From positions 434,001 to 498,000 of the forward strand of contig JAJNNC010000005.1 in the NCBI GenBank assembly GCA_021730635.1: 64,000 nucleotides of DNA. Reading direction: 5' to 3'. The notes beneath the pieces are model-generated. The model ran no database searches. It was not told the DNA's origin and was given only the letters and a program-made list of their open reading frames with translations. This DNA comes from Catalimonadaceae bacterium JC749 (GTDB lineage Bacteria > Bacteroidota > Bacteroidia > Cytophagales > Cyclobacteriaceae). Positions 45,148 through 54,947 of the stretch are shown piece after piece. The translations under genes and the position numbers were made by a program. Within the stretch, counting starts at the first letter, position 1. Each line of letters opens with the position of its first letter.

Positions 45148-47127
45148 CTACGAAGATTCCTCAGACCTGTAAAATGGGTTCTTGATTTTGACAGTAATAA
45201 GCCGGGTTGTCCAGTCTTCTATATTATCAGGATGATAAGCCTCCACACCCAGGTCAAATCCTTTGGTAGCGGAAGTTGAAGGACCCGGTAAAGGCGGCAT
45301 TTCAAAGCGGGTAACTTCTTGTTGGAAATCCATGGTACTAACAATGAGTTTCAAGTAACTGATACTTTCCGGATAATTATATTTTCTAACTTCTTCTTCC
45401 AGCATCAGACCGATGGGCGCACCGTCCAGCGCCCAGACTTCACGGTTGGGTTCCAATCCTACGACAACCTCTTTCAGTAGCTTAACACTAACCCCAAAGT
45501 AAAAAGACAAATAGAGCAAGGCACAGTATAACTTGCGGTCACTGGTGTTTTTTAGAACAATCCTGATACTGCCTCCATGCTGACGATGGTCGGGTTGATC
45601 AAAGTCCAAAAGTAGTTCTCCCTGTATAATCTGTACAGGCACTTCCTGCTGATGGAATCTCCTGAGCACGTTTGCTTCCACAGGATCTCTCCTAAAGAGG
45701 TAGGCATTTGGATTGTGTAAACTTTTGATATATTCAAATTTTGATAAGTGATTCAGATAGTTTTGTATGATGAGCAGATCAGAATCGGAGGTATATTTTC
45801 GGGGTTGTGTGACCGGAACAGATAGCGTACCAGGTCGTGAAAGGTAAAGGTGCTCGTCAATGTATTGTACACAAAAGTCCGCTTCATAAGCTGCTTTCAT
45901 AATGTGTAAATGAGGATTTCCTTTGGAGATAAATTGCAACAGTTTATCTTTTACCCTTTCCTCCTGGATATTAAGAAAGACCCCTAGAGGAAGGGAAAGG
46001 TATAGGGGGCAGTAACCTTTATAAGAAGAATCAATACTTGGTGGATCATCATCAAACATGATTTGGCAGTAGGTAGGATATACCTCATAGACTTTAGCGT
46101 CAAAATCCTGTTGTTCATCCAGGGTTAGTACTTTTAGATTGGACATCTGAGAAATACCATGCATGGCACCCAGATCCATGATCCATCCTAGCGAAGCATT
46201 ATAGTTAATATTGCCATAGAGGGGTTTGTTTTCAGGTTTTTTGTGTAAAAATCCTTGGAACAAAGCACTTTCCTCATCTCCCACCACATAGATTTTCGGC
46301 GTTTGATCAAACTGATGTTTCAAATATTGCTGAATCCGGCTTTGCAAATCATAATAAGTAATATCACCTTCACAACGGGACAATACTTCCAGCAGATTCC
46401 TGGTAAAAACACCCTCACCTTTTACTTCAAAAGCCGATTGATCATTCTGGCAGGCAGCTATCTGTATATGTTGTCCCTCAGGGAGCCATATTCCTATATT
46501 TTGCTTTTGAGCTTCTTCATAGGTAATGGTTTCAGAAAAAATAAAGTCTTTCCAATGTCGCATTGGAAAGGCCTGCGATAAGCGGTCACGAATGACAACC
46601 CTTTTTTCTCTCACCTCTGCCAGCTCGGTAATATAACTATTCCGCGTATTCCCACCAGAATGGCAACAGTCGAATACAGTAAGAATATGGGCACCATTGG
46701 GAGCGATTTGATGGATCAGATACCTTAGCTCTTTATCGGCCAGTAAATTTACTCTGACATTTGCACCCTGCCTGGCGTAGCTATCAAAACAAACTAGAGC
46801 TTCAAGTTTTCGGTCTTCTTCGATGGACCAGAAGACAGGGTCGGCATCCTCCTGGGTGCCGTGCCCGGAGAAATAAAAAAAAGCCACTTCTCCATTAGTA
46901 GCTTGTCCTAGATGATTTATAAACTGTGATACAATGGCTTCTTTGGTAGCCTCTTCGTTTACTAATTTTTTTATATTTACTGCAAAGTGATTATGCTCCT
47001 TTTCTAGGTAATTTGACATTTTTTCCAAATCATTTACACAACCCTGTAAAGGAGGTATTGGATCATTATATTGGTTAATTGCCACTAAAAGCGCATAGAG
47101 AGAGGGTTTTTGTGGTCGAGTTGACAT
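45148..47127 (-). CDS. Caspase-family (C14) protein with long C-terminal region
   Basis: This 659-aa cytoplasmic protein has an N-terminal caspase domain: LYALLVAINQYNDPIPPLQG, His89 in FFYFSGHGTQED, and Cys155 in VFDCCHSGGNT. The C-terminal ~380 residues have no confident family. They contain beta-rich stretches, including one near residue 540 (GSIRIVLKNTSDRKLYCALL) resembling the DUF4384-type domain that follows many bacterial caspases. It is the last gene of the minus-strand block and lies tail to tail with the eCIS-linked caspase. The two caspases are only distantly alike outside the catalytic core. Confidence 0.86.
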   Translation of the reverse strand: MSTRPQKPSLYALLVAINQYNDPIPPLQGCVNDLEKMSNYLEKEHNHFAVNIKKLVNEEATKEAIVSQFINHLGQATNGEVAFFYFSGHGTQEDADPVFWSIEEDRKLEALVCFDSYARQGANVRVNLLADKELRYLIHQIAPNGAHILTVFDCCHSGGNTRNSYITELAEVREKRVVIRDRLSQAFPMRHWKDFIFSETITYEEAQKQNIGIWLPEGQHIQIAACQNDQSAFEVKGEGVFTRNLLEVLSRCEGDITYYDLQSRIQQYLKHQFDQTPKIYVVGDEESALFQGFLHKKPENKPLYGNINYNASLGWIMDLGAMHGISQMSNLKVLTLDEQQDFDAKVYEVYPTYCQIMFDDDPPSIDSSYKGYCPLYLSLPLGVFLNIQEERVKDKLLQFISKGNPHLHIMKAAYEADFCVQYIDEHLYLSRPGTLSVPVTQPRKYTSDSDLLIIQNYLNHLSKFEYIKSLHNPNAYLFRRDPVEANVLRRFHQQEVPVQIIQGELLLDFDQPDHRQHGGSIRIVLKNTSDRKLYCALLYLSFYFGVSVKLLKEVVVGLEPNREVWALDGAPIGLMLEEEVRKYNYPESISYLKLIVSTMDFQQEVTRFEMPPLPGPSTSATKGFDLGVEAYHPDNIEDWTTRLITVKIKNPFYRSEESS

Positions 47128-47496
47128 AAAACTGTATGGAATAGAATAGGTACGGTTATATCAAAATAAAGTACATGAAAATTTACTCACACACAATAGC
47201 TAACTGATAAATAAATTGGCAGATTGATGAGCGATCATTTATTCTCAATACGTTGAGAAATGCAATTGAATAAATTTACCTTAGAAAACCTAAGGTTGAC
47301 AAAACCACTGATGAAGTATCAGACTAAACTCCTTACACATGGCTTTAACGTCAAGGTAAGATTACTACTCCAAAGCTACCTGTCAATTATACTATGCATC
47401 AATATAATGCGCCTCAGCATCTTTGCATTGCCTCCATCATGAGCTGAGATACCATGTGCAAGCCAGTGTCAGATCCTTGGTGGCGAATGCGTCAAC
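47128..47496. other. Intergenic region upstream of the second caspase
   Basis: About 370 bp between the MBL gene and the caspase gene, both on the minus strand. The bases next to 47127 are AT-rich and presumably contain the caspase promoter. No protein-like frame or hairpin stood out. Confidence 0.4.
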
Positions 47497-48606
47497 TTAT
47501 AAAAGATTGATATCAACGCTATGTTCTTCTTTTGGCATATAGTGTAATGTATAGCCATAAGCTGACATGGGAAATTCTTTTTCCAGTCTTTCTGTAGAAT
47601 CTGTGCGGTTAGTACAGATGAGTTCGAAGCGGCGACTTTGTTCATGAGCACAGCCAACGATCCAGGCTAGTGTTTCAAAATCCGGATTGTGATGGCGGCC
47701 ATCGGCTGAGATAATGTATTGGTTTGCGGTGACTTTCCTAAAAAAGTTTTGGGTAGTATTGCGTATACTGCCGTGGTGTGGTACTTTAAAAATATCAACG
47801 TGTAGGCTTCCTGCATTATCCAATAAATTAGCTTTTTGTAAGCCTTCCAGAATAAAATCACCCCGGCCATCACCAGTAAAGAGTATTGTTTTTCCTTCCG
47901 ACTCCAGTAAAAACATAATACTACTTAAGTTAGGGACAGAACGATCCATCTGATGCAGCAATTCCCGATCAGTTGTCAAAGCTTTTGATTCATTTTTACG
48001 AATCCATTCGTGCCACTCGTCCCGAAGCTTATTGAGATTTTCTTCATTAGGCCCGATGATAGTAAGTTTGATATTTTCAATAGCAATGGGTTCTTTGATA
48101 TTATCATAGGAGATGATTTCATGATTAGTAGTGATATTGTGAGGAATGTTCAATTGCAAGGCATTTCTTCTGAGCATATCACCCTGTAAGATACTTTGCA
48201 CAGCCCGATTACCTAAAGGCATAGTAGAAGCCAAGTTATTTACATGAGAAAGCATACTCTGTAGCGCACTTCTCAAGTTATTTCCTTTTGCTATAGATTG
48301 AGAAAAAGAATTCATCCACAGCTCTTTGATCTCTATAATAGGTTCTTCTCCATCAGCTACATTTTCTTTCATCTCTTCCGTTAAATCCAGTAATCCAACA
48401 ATATGATCACCATCAATATGGCTTAAGACCATCAGTTCTAGCTGTCCACCCGATGTTTTGATCTTTTCAAGCTCAACTCTCAGATGATCCCGATAAACGC
48501 CGCCGGGGCCACCATCTATCAGCATGTATTTAGGTTTTTCTTTATTTCCAAATATCAAAATAAGGCAGTCGCCAAATTTTGCCTGTACAACTCTTAAGGT
48601 CAGCAT
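47497..48606 (-). CDS. MBL-fold metallo-hydrolase (ComEC/Rec2 C-terminal-like)
   Basis: This 369-aa cytoplasmic protein starts MLTLRVVQAKFGDCLILIFG, the usual opening of stand-alone ComEC-like MBL proteins. It contains YMLIDGGPGG, then the metal site SHIDGDHIVGL (His63, Asp65, Asp67, His68), and later TILFTGDGRGDFI-type ligands and VPHHGSIRN. Such proteins occur in bacterial conflict loci beside proteases and NTPases, where they are suspected nucleases or phosphodiesterases. The subtilase gene ends 20 bp upstream, so the two are co-transcribed. Confidence 0.87.
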   Translation of the reverse strand: MLTLRVVQAKFGDCLILIFGNKEKPKYMLIDGGPGGVYRDHLRVELEKIKTSGGQLELMVLSHIDGDHIVGLLDLTEEMKENVADGEEPIIEIKELWMNSFSQSIAKGNNLRSALQSMLSHVNNLASTMPLGNRAVQSILQGDMLRRNALQLNIPHNITTNHEIISYDNIKEPIAIENIKLTIIGPNEENLNKLRDEWHEWIRKNESKALTTDRELLHQMDRSVPNLSSIMFLLESEGKTILFTGDGRGDFILEGLQKANLLDNAGSLHVDIFKVPHHGSIRNTTQNFFRKVTANQYIISADGRHHNPDFETLAWIVGCAHEQSRRFELICTNRTDSTERLEKEFPMSAYGYTLHYMPKEEHSVDINLL

Positions 48607-48626
48607 AGCATTTCTTCTAGTGTGAA

Positions 48627-50864
48627 TTACAACTGTGTGAGTTCAGATACCAAATTACCGGTAACTACCAGGGCAAAATCTTGTGGACTGAAAATGATAT
48701 TAGCAGCTTGTATAGCAATTAGGTATTCTCCAGCATAGGCCTCTTCTACCCTGATAATTTCTACATTATTGTCCCTATCGAAAGTAGTAATAGTTCTGGG
48801 GATTTCCTCATTGCCTGTCCATTTAAATTTCCTGTCTTTATGCATAAGGAAAAGATTTAAATTATTTTGTAATCCTCTGCCTGGAGGATCAGTCCAGGTC
48901 AGACATAAGCGTAAGGGAATTCCTTCTTTCACTTCAACACTAAATAAAAACCTTTGACCAGTAGCCTTCAATTGCAAGGTAGGTAGTTGCCAGGAATCCA
49001 GGAAAGACAGGCGAAGGTCCTGCTGTAGGGTATTTGGTAGTGTGTTTTTCATATCAATACAACCAAAGCCCTGATGGAAATTAGGAATAAAAGAGTGGTC
49101 TGCCAGAGCATCTTTCCCTTGTAGCTGGCGGGTGCCATTGACAATCGTGGCTTTCAACAAAGCGGCACTAGCACAATGAGATCGCTCTTTGTGATAATAT
49201 TCTCTAACGAGTGCCGCAAAACCTGTTACAATAGGAGCTGCCATGCTGGTGCCACCCATAAAAGCATAACTTCTATTTTTGGGATAAGGGCCCCAAAAAT
49301 TTATCGAAGGTGCCATTGAAGATTTAGTAGAGGCTATGTCCGTCCCAGGTGCTACCACATCAGGTTTGATTCTGCTTTCATTTCCACAAGGTCCTCTGCT
49401 GCTGAAACCAGCCATGCTTTCCACATTCCCAGATATTTTTTCCCCCTTGATAGGCTCATCTGGGTATACCTCTGGCCATGATTGACCGTAGGTTAGGGAG
49501 GCGAATCCACCTTCCGTGCGCATGCTACGGCTGGCACCTACAGTGAGGGCATTTTTGGCAGTAGCCGGTGAGCCTAAAGAAAGCCAATCTACAAATCCTA
49601 CGTTACTGTTTCTAGGCTTAAAAGCGGTGCCATCATTCCCAGCAGAAATAACCAGTAACATATCTTTATGATGGTATACGAATTCATCTACTTCTAATGA
49701 ATTGAATCTATATTCGGATTCTGCCAGAGCGCCCCAGCTATTATTGTGGATACGTACACCTTCCTCATAGGCCTCTATATATAAATCATGTAGATTGATC
49801 GGTAACCCTCCCAGACTACCTTCGCTATCCAGGATGGATTGAAAAAATAATGTAGCTTTCGGGGCTATGCCTTTGATCAATCCATTAGAAGCATTACCGT
49901 TACCTGCTATAGAACCAGCCACATGAGTGCCATGCCCATGCGGATCAGTAGCGTCATCCGCTCTGCCTCTGGCTATAACTTTATAAATGCGGTCCTCAAG
50001 ATCCGGATGCGTTGAATCTATCCCAGTATCAGCTACTCCAATAATTTGCCCTTCTCCTTGAAATGGAATACAAGCCTGTAAATTACCGTTCCTCTTGCCT
50101 TCTATATTAATGGTGAACCGAGCTTTGTCATTATGGAGTTCAGGCATAATATATTCTTCTATAGCTGATACTTCTGTTCGTTGGCTCAATTCTCTCACTA
50201 TGCCTATACCTGTTAATCTCACCCTGACTTTATAGTGACTGCACCCTAATACATCAACTTTTTTTTCTTTCAGGAAACACATAATACTTTCTACCTCTCC
50301 TGTGTGTAGTTTGATGTCGTAGATGGCCACTTTATCAGACTCCGGTTCAAACATTTCGAAGGGAGAAAGTAATGATCTTTTTAAGATAATATCTGTATCA
50401 GTGATTTTAAAAGGTCTGCAAGAAACAATAAAATTTAGTCTTTGTAAGTAGTAGATATTTTGTGTTGTGTAGACCTTATAAATGTTGTTTTGCAGGTTCT
50501 CTAAGATCTTTATTTGTGCTGCATCTAACATTCGTTTCCAAGGTTCTAGTAATGGACCTTGAAGTTTAATGAGATAATGATTTTTTTTTGAGGGCAAGCT
50601 TGTATTGGGGTGATCATTTTGAAGATTAACAAAATTTTTACCCGAAAGCGTAGATTGCAGGCTTCGTGGTATCCCGCCTTGATAGGTAAGAGCATCAGTT
50701 AGAATGTCTATCAGGATACCTTCTTTCTTAAGTAAATGGATGTGCTTGGTTTCGATAAATCCAAAAAAATAACTTTCCGTCTTAGTAGTGTCTTTTAAAT
50801 ATTTACAAATATAATCTTCTTCTTTTTTTTGATAATAGTAAGCCAGTATAGGGATTCTAGGCAT
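48627..50864 (-). CDS. S8 subtilisin-like serine protease, cytoplasmic
   Basis: This 745-aa protein has no signal peptide. About 260 residues of N-terminal domain with no confident family precede the peptidase. The catalytic triad is Asp279 (GVADTGIDSTHPDLE), His311 (DPHGHGTHVAGS) and Ser540 (GGTSMAAPIVTG), with the oxyanion Asn in VISAGNDG. A C-terminal jelly-roll or P-domain-like beta part follows (LRLCLTWTDPPG, LFLMHKDRKF). Lack of export signal is unusual for subtilases and points to an intracellular regulatory or death role. The gene pairs with the MBL hydrolase 20 bp downstream. Confidence 0.88.
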   Translation of the reverse strand: MPRIPILAYYYQKKEEDYICKYLKDTTKTESYFFGFIETKHIHLLKKEGILIDILTDALTYQGGIPRSLQSTLSGKNFVNLQNDHPNTSLPSKKNHYLIKLQGPLLEPWKRMLDAAQIKILENLQNNIYKVYTTQNIYYLQRLNFIVSCRPFKITDTDIILKRSLLSPFEMFEPESDKVAIYDIKLHTGEVESIMCFLKEKKVDVLGCSHYKVRVRLTGIGIVRELSQRTEVSAIEEYIMPELHNDKARFTINIEGKRNGNLQACIPFQGEGQIIGVADTGIDSTHPDLEDRIYKVIARGRADDATDPHGHGTHVAGSIAGNGNASNGLIKGIAPKATLFFQSILDSEGSLGGLPINLHDLYIEAYEEGVRIHNNSWGALAESEYRFNSLEVDEFVYHHKDMLLVISAGNDGTAFKPRNSNVGFVDWLSLGSPATAKNALTVGASRSMRTEGGFASLTYGQSWPEVYPDEPIKGEKISGNVESMAGFSSRGPCGNESRIKPDVVAPGTDIASTKSSMAPSINFWGPYPKNRSYAFMGGTSMAAPIVTGFAALVREYYHKERSHCASAALLKATIVNGTRQLQGKDALADHSFIPNFHQGFGCIDMKNTLPNTLQQDLRLSFLDSWQLPTLQLKATGQRFLFSVEVKEGIPLRLCLTWTDPPGRGLQNNLNLFLMHKDRKFKWTGNEEIPRTITTFDRDNNVEIIRVEEAYAGEYLIAIQAANIIFSPQDFALVVTGNLVSELTQL

Positions 50865-51111
50865 AAAATTTAAGTTTTAATACTTTGCAAAAAATATCTG
50901 TAGGCAGATAGCATTGTAAAACGTCTAACCTGCTATATCAAGAGGAAAGTAATGAGTATAAAAAGTAATTAAATAAGTTTTCTCGAACTTAAGAATAATA
51001 ATTCATGGCTCCTACTTTAAATAAATAGGGATAGGATAAATTTAGCCAATGTGCAGAGTAATTTCCTTCAAAGGGCAATATTACTACCGGGTTATTGAAG
51101 GGTAGCATATC

Positions 51112-54100
51112 TCATGTTAATGGAGTACCCTTGACTTTCAAAGATTCAACAATACTTTTACAGGCATTTTCTATTTTCTGAACATCTCCTTCCACACAGT
51201 CATGATAAGTGATCATACTCATGATGGAAGGTAGCGCTGTGGTATATACATACAGGGGCGTGAGGCTGTTAGGTTCTTTCAAACGTTTTAAATAAGCCAT
51301 GGTAAATTCATCCAGACACACTTTGGAAGTCAGGTAATCGGGAGAGTAGACAATGATCACCTTCCTGCTCCGGTCGATGGCATTGGAAATCGCCAGGGGC
51401 CAGGCAGTATCATTGTTGATCAAAGCTTTTTTGTCCAGAAAAACCTTGTGATCACTACTGGAAAGACACTGATAAATATGATCCGCGATAGCCTGGTTTT
51501 TCCGTGAATAGCTGATAAACAGATCATAGTCTTTTTCCACGGGTGTGGCTTCCTTCAACTGTTCATACTGCGGTTTCAACGCACTGAACAGCGCATGGAT
51601 GCGACGCGTTTCTTCCTGCTCGTAAACTACGATTTTAAGATCATGAATGGGCAGCCCTTTGAGCATCCAATGGGCGGCGGCATCTACCAGTTGCCGCAGT
51701 ACTTTTTCTTCATTTTCTCCTCGCTCACCGGTAAGCAGCAAAGGCATGGCCACCGTAGCAATAGAAATATCCTTGTGAAAACAGGTCATCAGGCCCCGGA
51801 AAATTTCTTTGACCAGGTTAATGGCATCCTCTCCCTGTGAAGTAGGCTCAAAACACAGTATCCGTTTTACTGGAAAATCATTGGTATAAGCCGACAGTTC
51901 TTTGGATAGCCAGCAAGAAAAGTTATTCCTTTCATCGTAGGCTTTGTCCATTGCCATGTCTTGCAGGGAAACTCCTTTTCGATGCAGGGCCCCGATCAGG
52001 GAATGTTGGGTAGGCTCATAATTGTTAGGGAAGGCCGAAACAATCAGGAGGTCAACGGCCTCTTTTGTCTTCAGGGCTGACAAATCACCCTGGTACAAAC
52101 TGATTTTTTTTCCCGGACGGGTCAGGTGGATCGTATCCAGCAACTGCAAGGCAGTCGTCTCCTGCACTTTCTCAATCCTGCTGTCTTCTCTGAGCACCCT
52201 TTCAGTATCATTCACTGCTTCCGACTGCTCCCGCTGGTAAGGGTGGGATGATTGTTTTTTTAGACTTCCTTTCCTTAAATACAGTTTATCGAAGATAAGC
52301 AGGTGTATATGGGCAGCCAACCAGCCAAAGATAGCAATGCCCAACCCCATAGCAAATTGGGAGAGTGTTTTACGGTACTGAATGATCCGGATAACGGTTT
52401 TGCCTACAACCAATCCCAGTAAGAAGATGGCGACGCTCCAGCCAACCTCTCCCAGGGTCAGCGTATAGGAAAAGGTAGCCCACCGGACGACTGCCCAGAA
52501 GAATCCGATGAGTAAGAGGCCAGCCATGATCCAGGTAGTCACTTTCAAAAAGGGTAGAATTCGCCAGATCTTAAACATTCTCTCCTGGCCAACAGATAAC
52601 AAACGAATAGTAGCAGCAGGGGTATCCGGCTGCTTTAAGGAGGTTGCCATTACCAAAAAAGGCCATTCCGGATCAGCCCTCCTCGTTGAAGGAAACCCTT
52701 CAATGCGCCTGGAGAATTCATATTGACACATCTGGTAGCCACTACTCATCAGGGCATAGGCTTCCGTGTCATTGAAGGAGTCCAGGTCGGTACGGATGGC
52801 TGCCAGGTGTTTTTGCAGATCTTTCCGGATACCATAAGGGGTGACTTTTGCCTTGTTTTTGTGTTGAAACAGAGTTTCATCCGAAGGGTCTTCACAGTTG
52901 ACCCAGTCTACAGGTTCTACATCCAGTCCCATCTTCAGGTGAATAAACATCAGTCCTCTTAAAATACCAGCCCGCTTCCGGTTTTCCAGATCTTGAAACT
53001 GCGCATTGCGCACTCTTTCCATCAAAATATCATTGGATCGCAAGGGCACGCCCAGGGGACTGCTCTGTGGATCATCCTGGGTACCCATCTGTCCGCTGGC
53101 ATCACTGACCAGCATCACAGAACAATCCTGTTCCAGCAAACCGCAAATACCCTGGTTGTCGTGAACACCGCCATCGACCAGACGCACCACTTTATCCGGA
53201 TACAAGTCAGCCAGCGCCAGCGGCTCAAACAAACCGGGTACACAGGCAGAAGCGGCTACAGCATATCCTAGCCTGATGGCCCGGGGTGAAGCCTCCTCGT
53301 CATCGTCTTTATAATACATGCGGCGAAGCCGGTAGTTGCCATCTACCTTCTGTATGCTGGCAGGCGACTCACCCATCCAGGAAGCGGTGAATTGCCAGTT
53401 GTGTCCGGTATTCAGGGTGGTGGCATTCAGAATGAGAATGGGTACTTTGTGTCTGCGTTTCCAGTTATCGTATTTGGGGCTGAAGTGCTTGTTCAACTGG
53501 CCTTGGGGATCAACAGGGTGAATATATAGCTCATTGAACCAGCGAGGCGTATGCTCCAGACCATCCTTCACTTTGGCGTACAGCTCTTTTTCATAGAGTT
53601 TACCTGCCCGGTTGGTGCGGGAATAATGTTTTAAAAAAATCATTTTAATATTCTCCCAGAAATTAGCGGCGACCCGGGTACGGATATTCCGCTGTACGCC
53701 TTCCAGAAAATACCGGATGATGCGATGTACGATGTCGATATAATGGTCGCGGGTAATCTGATCGTCTGTTACGGTTTGCAACAGATGACGTACCTCCAGA
53801 TAATAATAAGCGCCTATGATAGACCCTCCCGACACGCAGGACAGCACTTCTACATGTCGCAGCATATCCTTTTCCGCCAGATGAGCCAGCACCCCGATAT
53901 GGTATAGAGAAGCCCGGAAGCCTCCTCCGGAGAGCGCAAGCCCTACCTTACCGGCAAACAGGGTTTGCAGGGCTTCTTTGTCTATTTTTGTAAAATGGAG
54001 CAAGGCATCCCAGGCAGGGGAGGTTTGTATCTGTTGTGCATTTTTTTCTTCCTGTAGCATAGCCAGCTGGGCAAGCTGACGGGTCGTGGTTTCCAGTTGC

Positions 54101-54861
54101 CATGCTTCCGTATCGGGTAAGGTAGTAGCTTTATCCAGCCATATTCGTGCTTTCTGGTATTGTCGGAGGCCGAAGTGCGCTTCCGCCAGTGTCACGAATA
54201 ACCAGTAATTGTTGTCATCATCGGGGGCTGTGGGGGCTAAGGCGTCAATGGGGGCTAAGGCGTCAATAAGACGCTGACGTATATCACGAGCTTCAGCCCG
54301 GTGCTGTTCGGCACTTTCTGAAGCCATACCGGCTTGCTGTGTTTCCGCAGATTTTTGCTGTGCCAGCAAATCCAGCATAAAGGCCGCATTGATCCCGGTA
54401 TAGCCCTGGTCAGATACAATGCCCTGTTGAAAGCCCCGTTGGTAATAGGCCAGCGACCGTTCCAGATGCTGCATTTGGCCATCAGCTTCCCATTTTCTTT
54501 TGTAAATAGCGCCGGCAATGCCCAGAGTTTCCTGATCGCTAGAATGATCCAGATCCGTCCGGCCTTCCCGGAGAATGTCCAGGGCCTTCTCCAGCCGATG
54601 CACCAAAGGCATATCCACATCTTTATAAGTGCAGAGCGCACACTGTTGGTCAATCAATACCCCCAGGGGATGGCTGAAGGGGATATCGGTTCGTACTAAC
54701 TCCAGCAGACGGCGGGCATAGCCGAAAGCCTGTTCTTTTTTAAGGGTTTTGCTGAGGGCCAGCAGGTCTTCCGGTAAATGACCTTCCCCGTGTTGTCTGA
54801 GTATGTCGAGGGCTTTGCGAACATGAGGGCTGTATTTTCCCATAAGCTTGGTAGTTGTCAA
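51112..54861 (-). CDS. TPR/TRAF-binding-like - patatin phospholipase - TM - TIR multidomain protein
   Basis: This is a 1249-aa protein. Residues about 1-300 are TPR-like helices resembling the TRAFs-binding (DUF4071) region. The patatin-like phospholipase (about 305-590) has the oxyanion loop SGGGFR (311-316), nucleophile Ser344 in SCVSGGSI and Asp563 in VDGGVHDNQG. Two to three membrane helices lie around 785-870. Residues about 905-1090 begin KKISLYQGDLSAL and VDLLIVSAFPNNYEPTQHSL, reminiscent of a macro-like domain. The C-terminal TIR domain (about 1109-1235) has YDLFISYSRKN and CLDEF, with Glu1185 at the position of the NADase glutamate. The protein probably attacks the host membrane and/or NAD after activation. 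It lies 86 bp after the STAND ATPase gene. Confidence 0.85.
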   Translation of the reverse strand: MTTTKLMGKYSPHVRKALDILRQHGEGHLPEDLLALSKTLKKEQAFGYARRLLELVRTDIPFSHPLGVLIDQQCALCTYKDVDMPLVHRLEKALDILREGRTDLDHSSDQETLGIAGAIYKRKWEADGQMQHLERSLAYYQRGFQQGIVSDQGYTGINAAFMLDLLAQQKSAETQQAGMASESAEQHRAEARDIRQRLIDALAPIDALAPTAPDDDNNYWLFVTLAEAHFGLRQYQKARIWLDKATTLPDTEAWQLETTTRQLAQLAMLQEEKNAQQIQTSPAWDALLHFTKIDKEALQTLFAGKVGLALSGGGFRASLYHIGVLAHLAEKDMLRHVEVLSCVSGGSIIGAYYYLEVRHLLQTVTDDQITRDHYIDIVHRIIRYFLEGVQRNIRTRVAANFWENIKMIFLKHYSRTNRAGKLYEKELYAKVKDGLEHTPRWFNELYIHPVDPQGQLNKHFSPKYDNWKRRHKVPILILNATTLNTGHNWQFTASWMGESPASIQKVDGNYRLRRMYYKDDDEEASPRAIRLGYAVAASACVPGLFEPLALADLYPDKVVRLVDGGVHDNQGICGLLEQDCSVMLVSDASGQMGTQDDPQSSPLGVPLRSNDILMERVRNAQFQDLENRKRAGILRGLMFIHLKMGLDVEPVDWVNCEDPSDETLFQHKNKAKVTPYGIRKDLQKHLAAIRTDLDSFNDTEAYALMSSGYQMCQYEFSRRIEGFPSTRRADPEWPFLVMATSLKQPDTPAATIRLLSVGQERMFKIWRILPFLKVTTWIMAGLLLIGFFWAVVRWATFSYTLTLGEVGWSVAIFLLGLVVGKTVIRIIQYRKTLSQFAMGLGIAIFGWLAAHIHLLIFDKLYLRKGSLKKQSSHPYQREQSEAVNDTERVLREDSRIEKVQETTALQLLDTIHLTRPGKKISLYQGDLSALKTKEAVDLLIVSAFPNNYEPTQHSLIGALHRKGVSLQDMAMDKAYDERNNFSCWLSKELSAYTNDFPVKRILCFEPTSQGEDAINLVKEIFRGLMTCFHKDISIATVAMPLLLTGERGENEEKVLRQLVDAAAHWMLKGLPIHDLKIVVYEQEETRRIHALFSALKPQYEQLKEATPVEKDYDLFISYSRKNQAIADHIYQCLSSSDHKVFLDKKALINNDTAWPLAISNAIDRSRKVIIVYSPDYLTSKVCLDEFTMAYLKRLKEPNSLTPLYVYTTALPSIMSMITYHDCVEGDVQKIENACKSIVESLKVKGTPLT

Positions 54862-54947
54862 AGGTTATTGATGGATAGTCATCGAAAAGGTGTTGGTTTA
54901 TCATTAGTCAAAGTAGAAAATAATAAGTAACCCATGGTTTCAGAAGG

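Noticed and set aside
47260-47442. 60-codon plus-strand frame upstream of the second caspase
   Set aside because: No protein-like features or start signal; probably chance in AT-rich promoter DNA.
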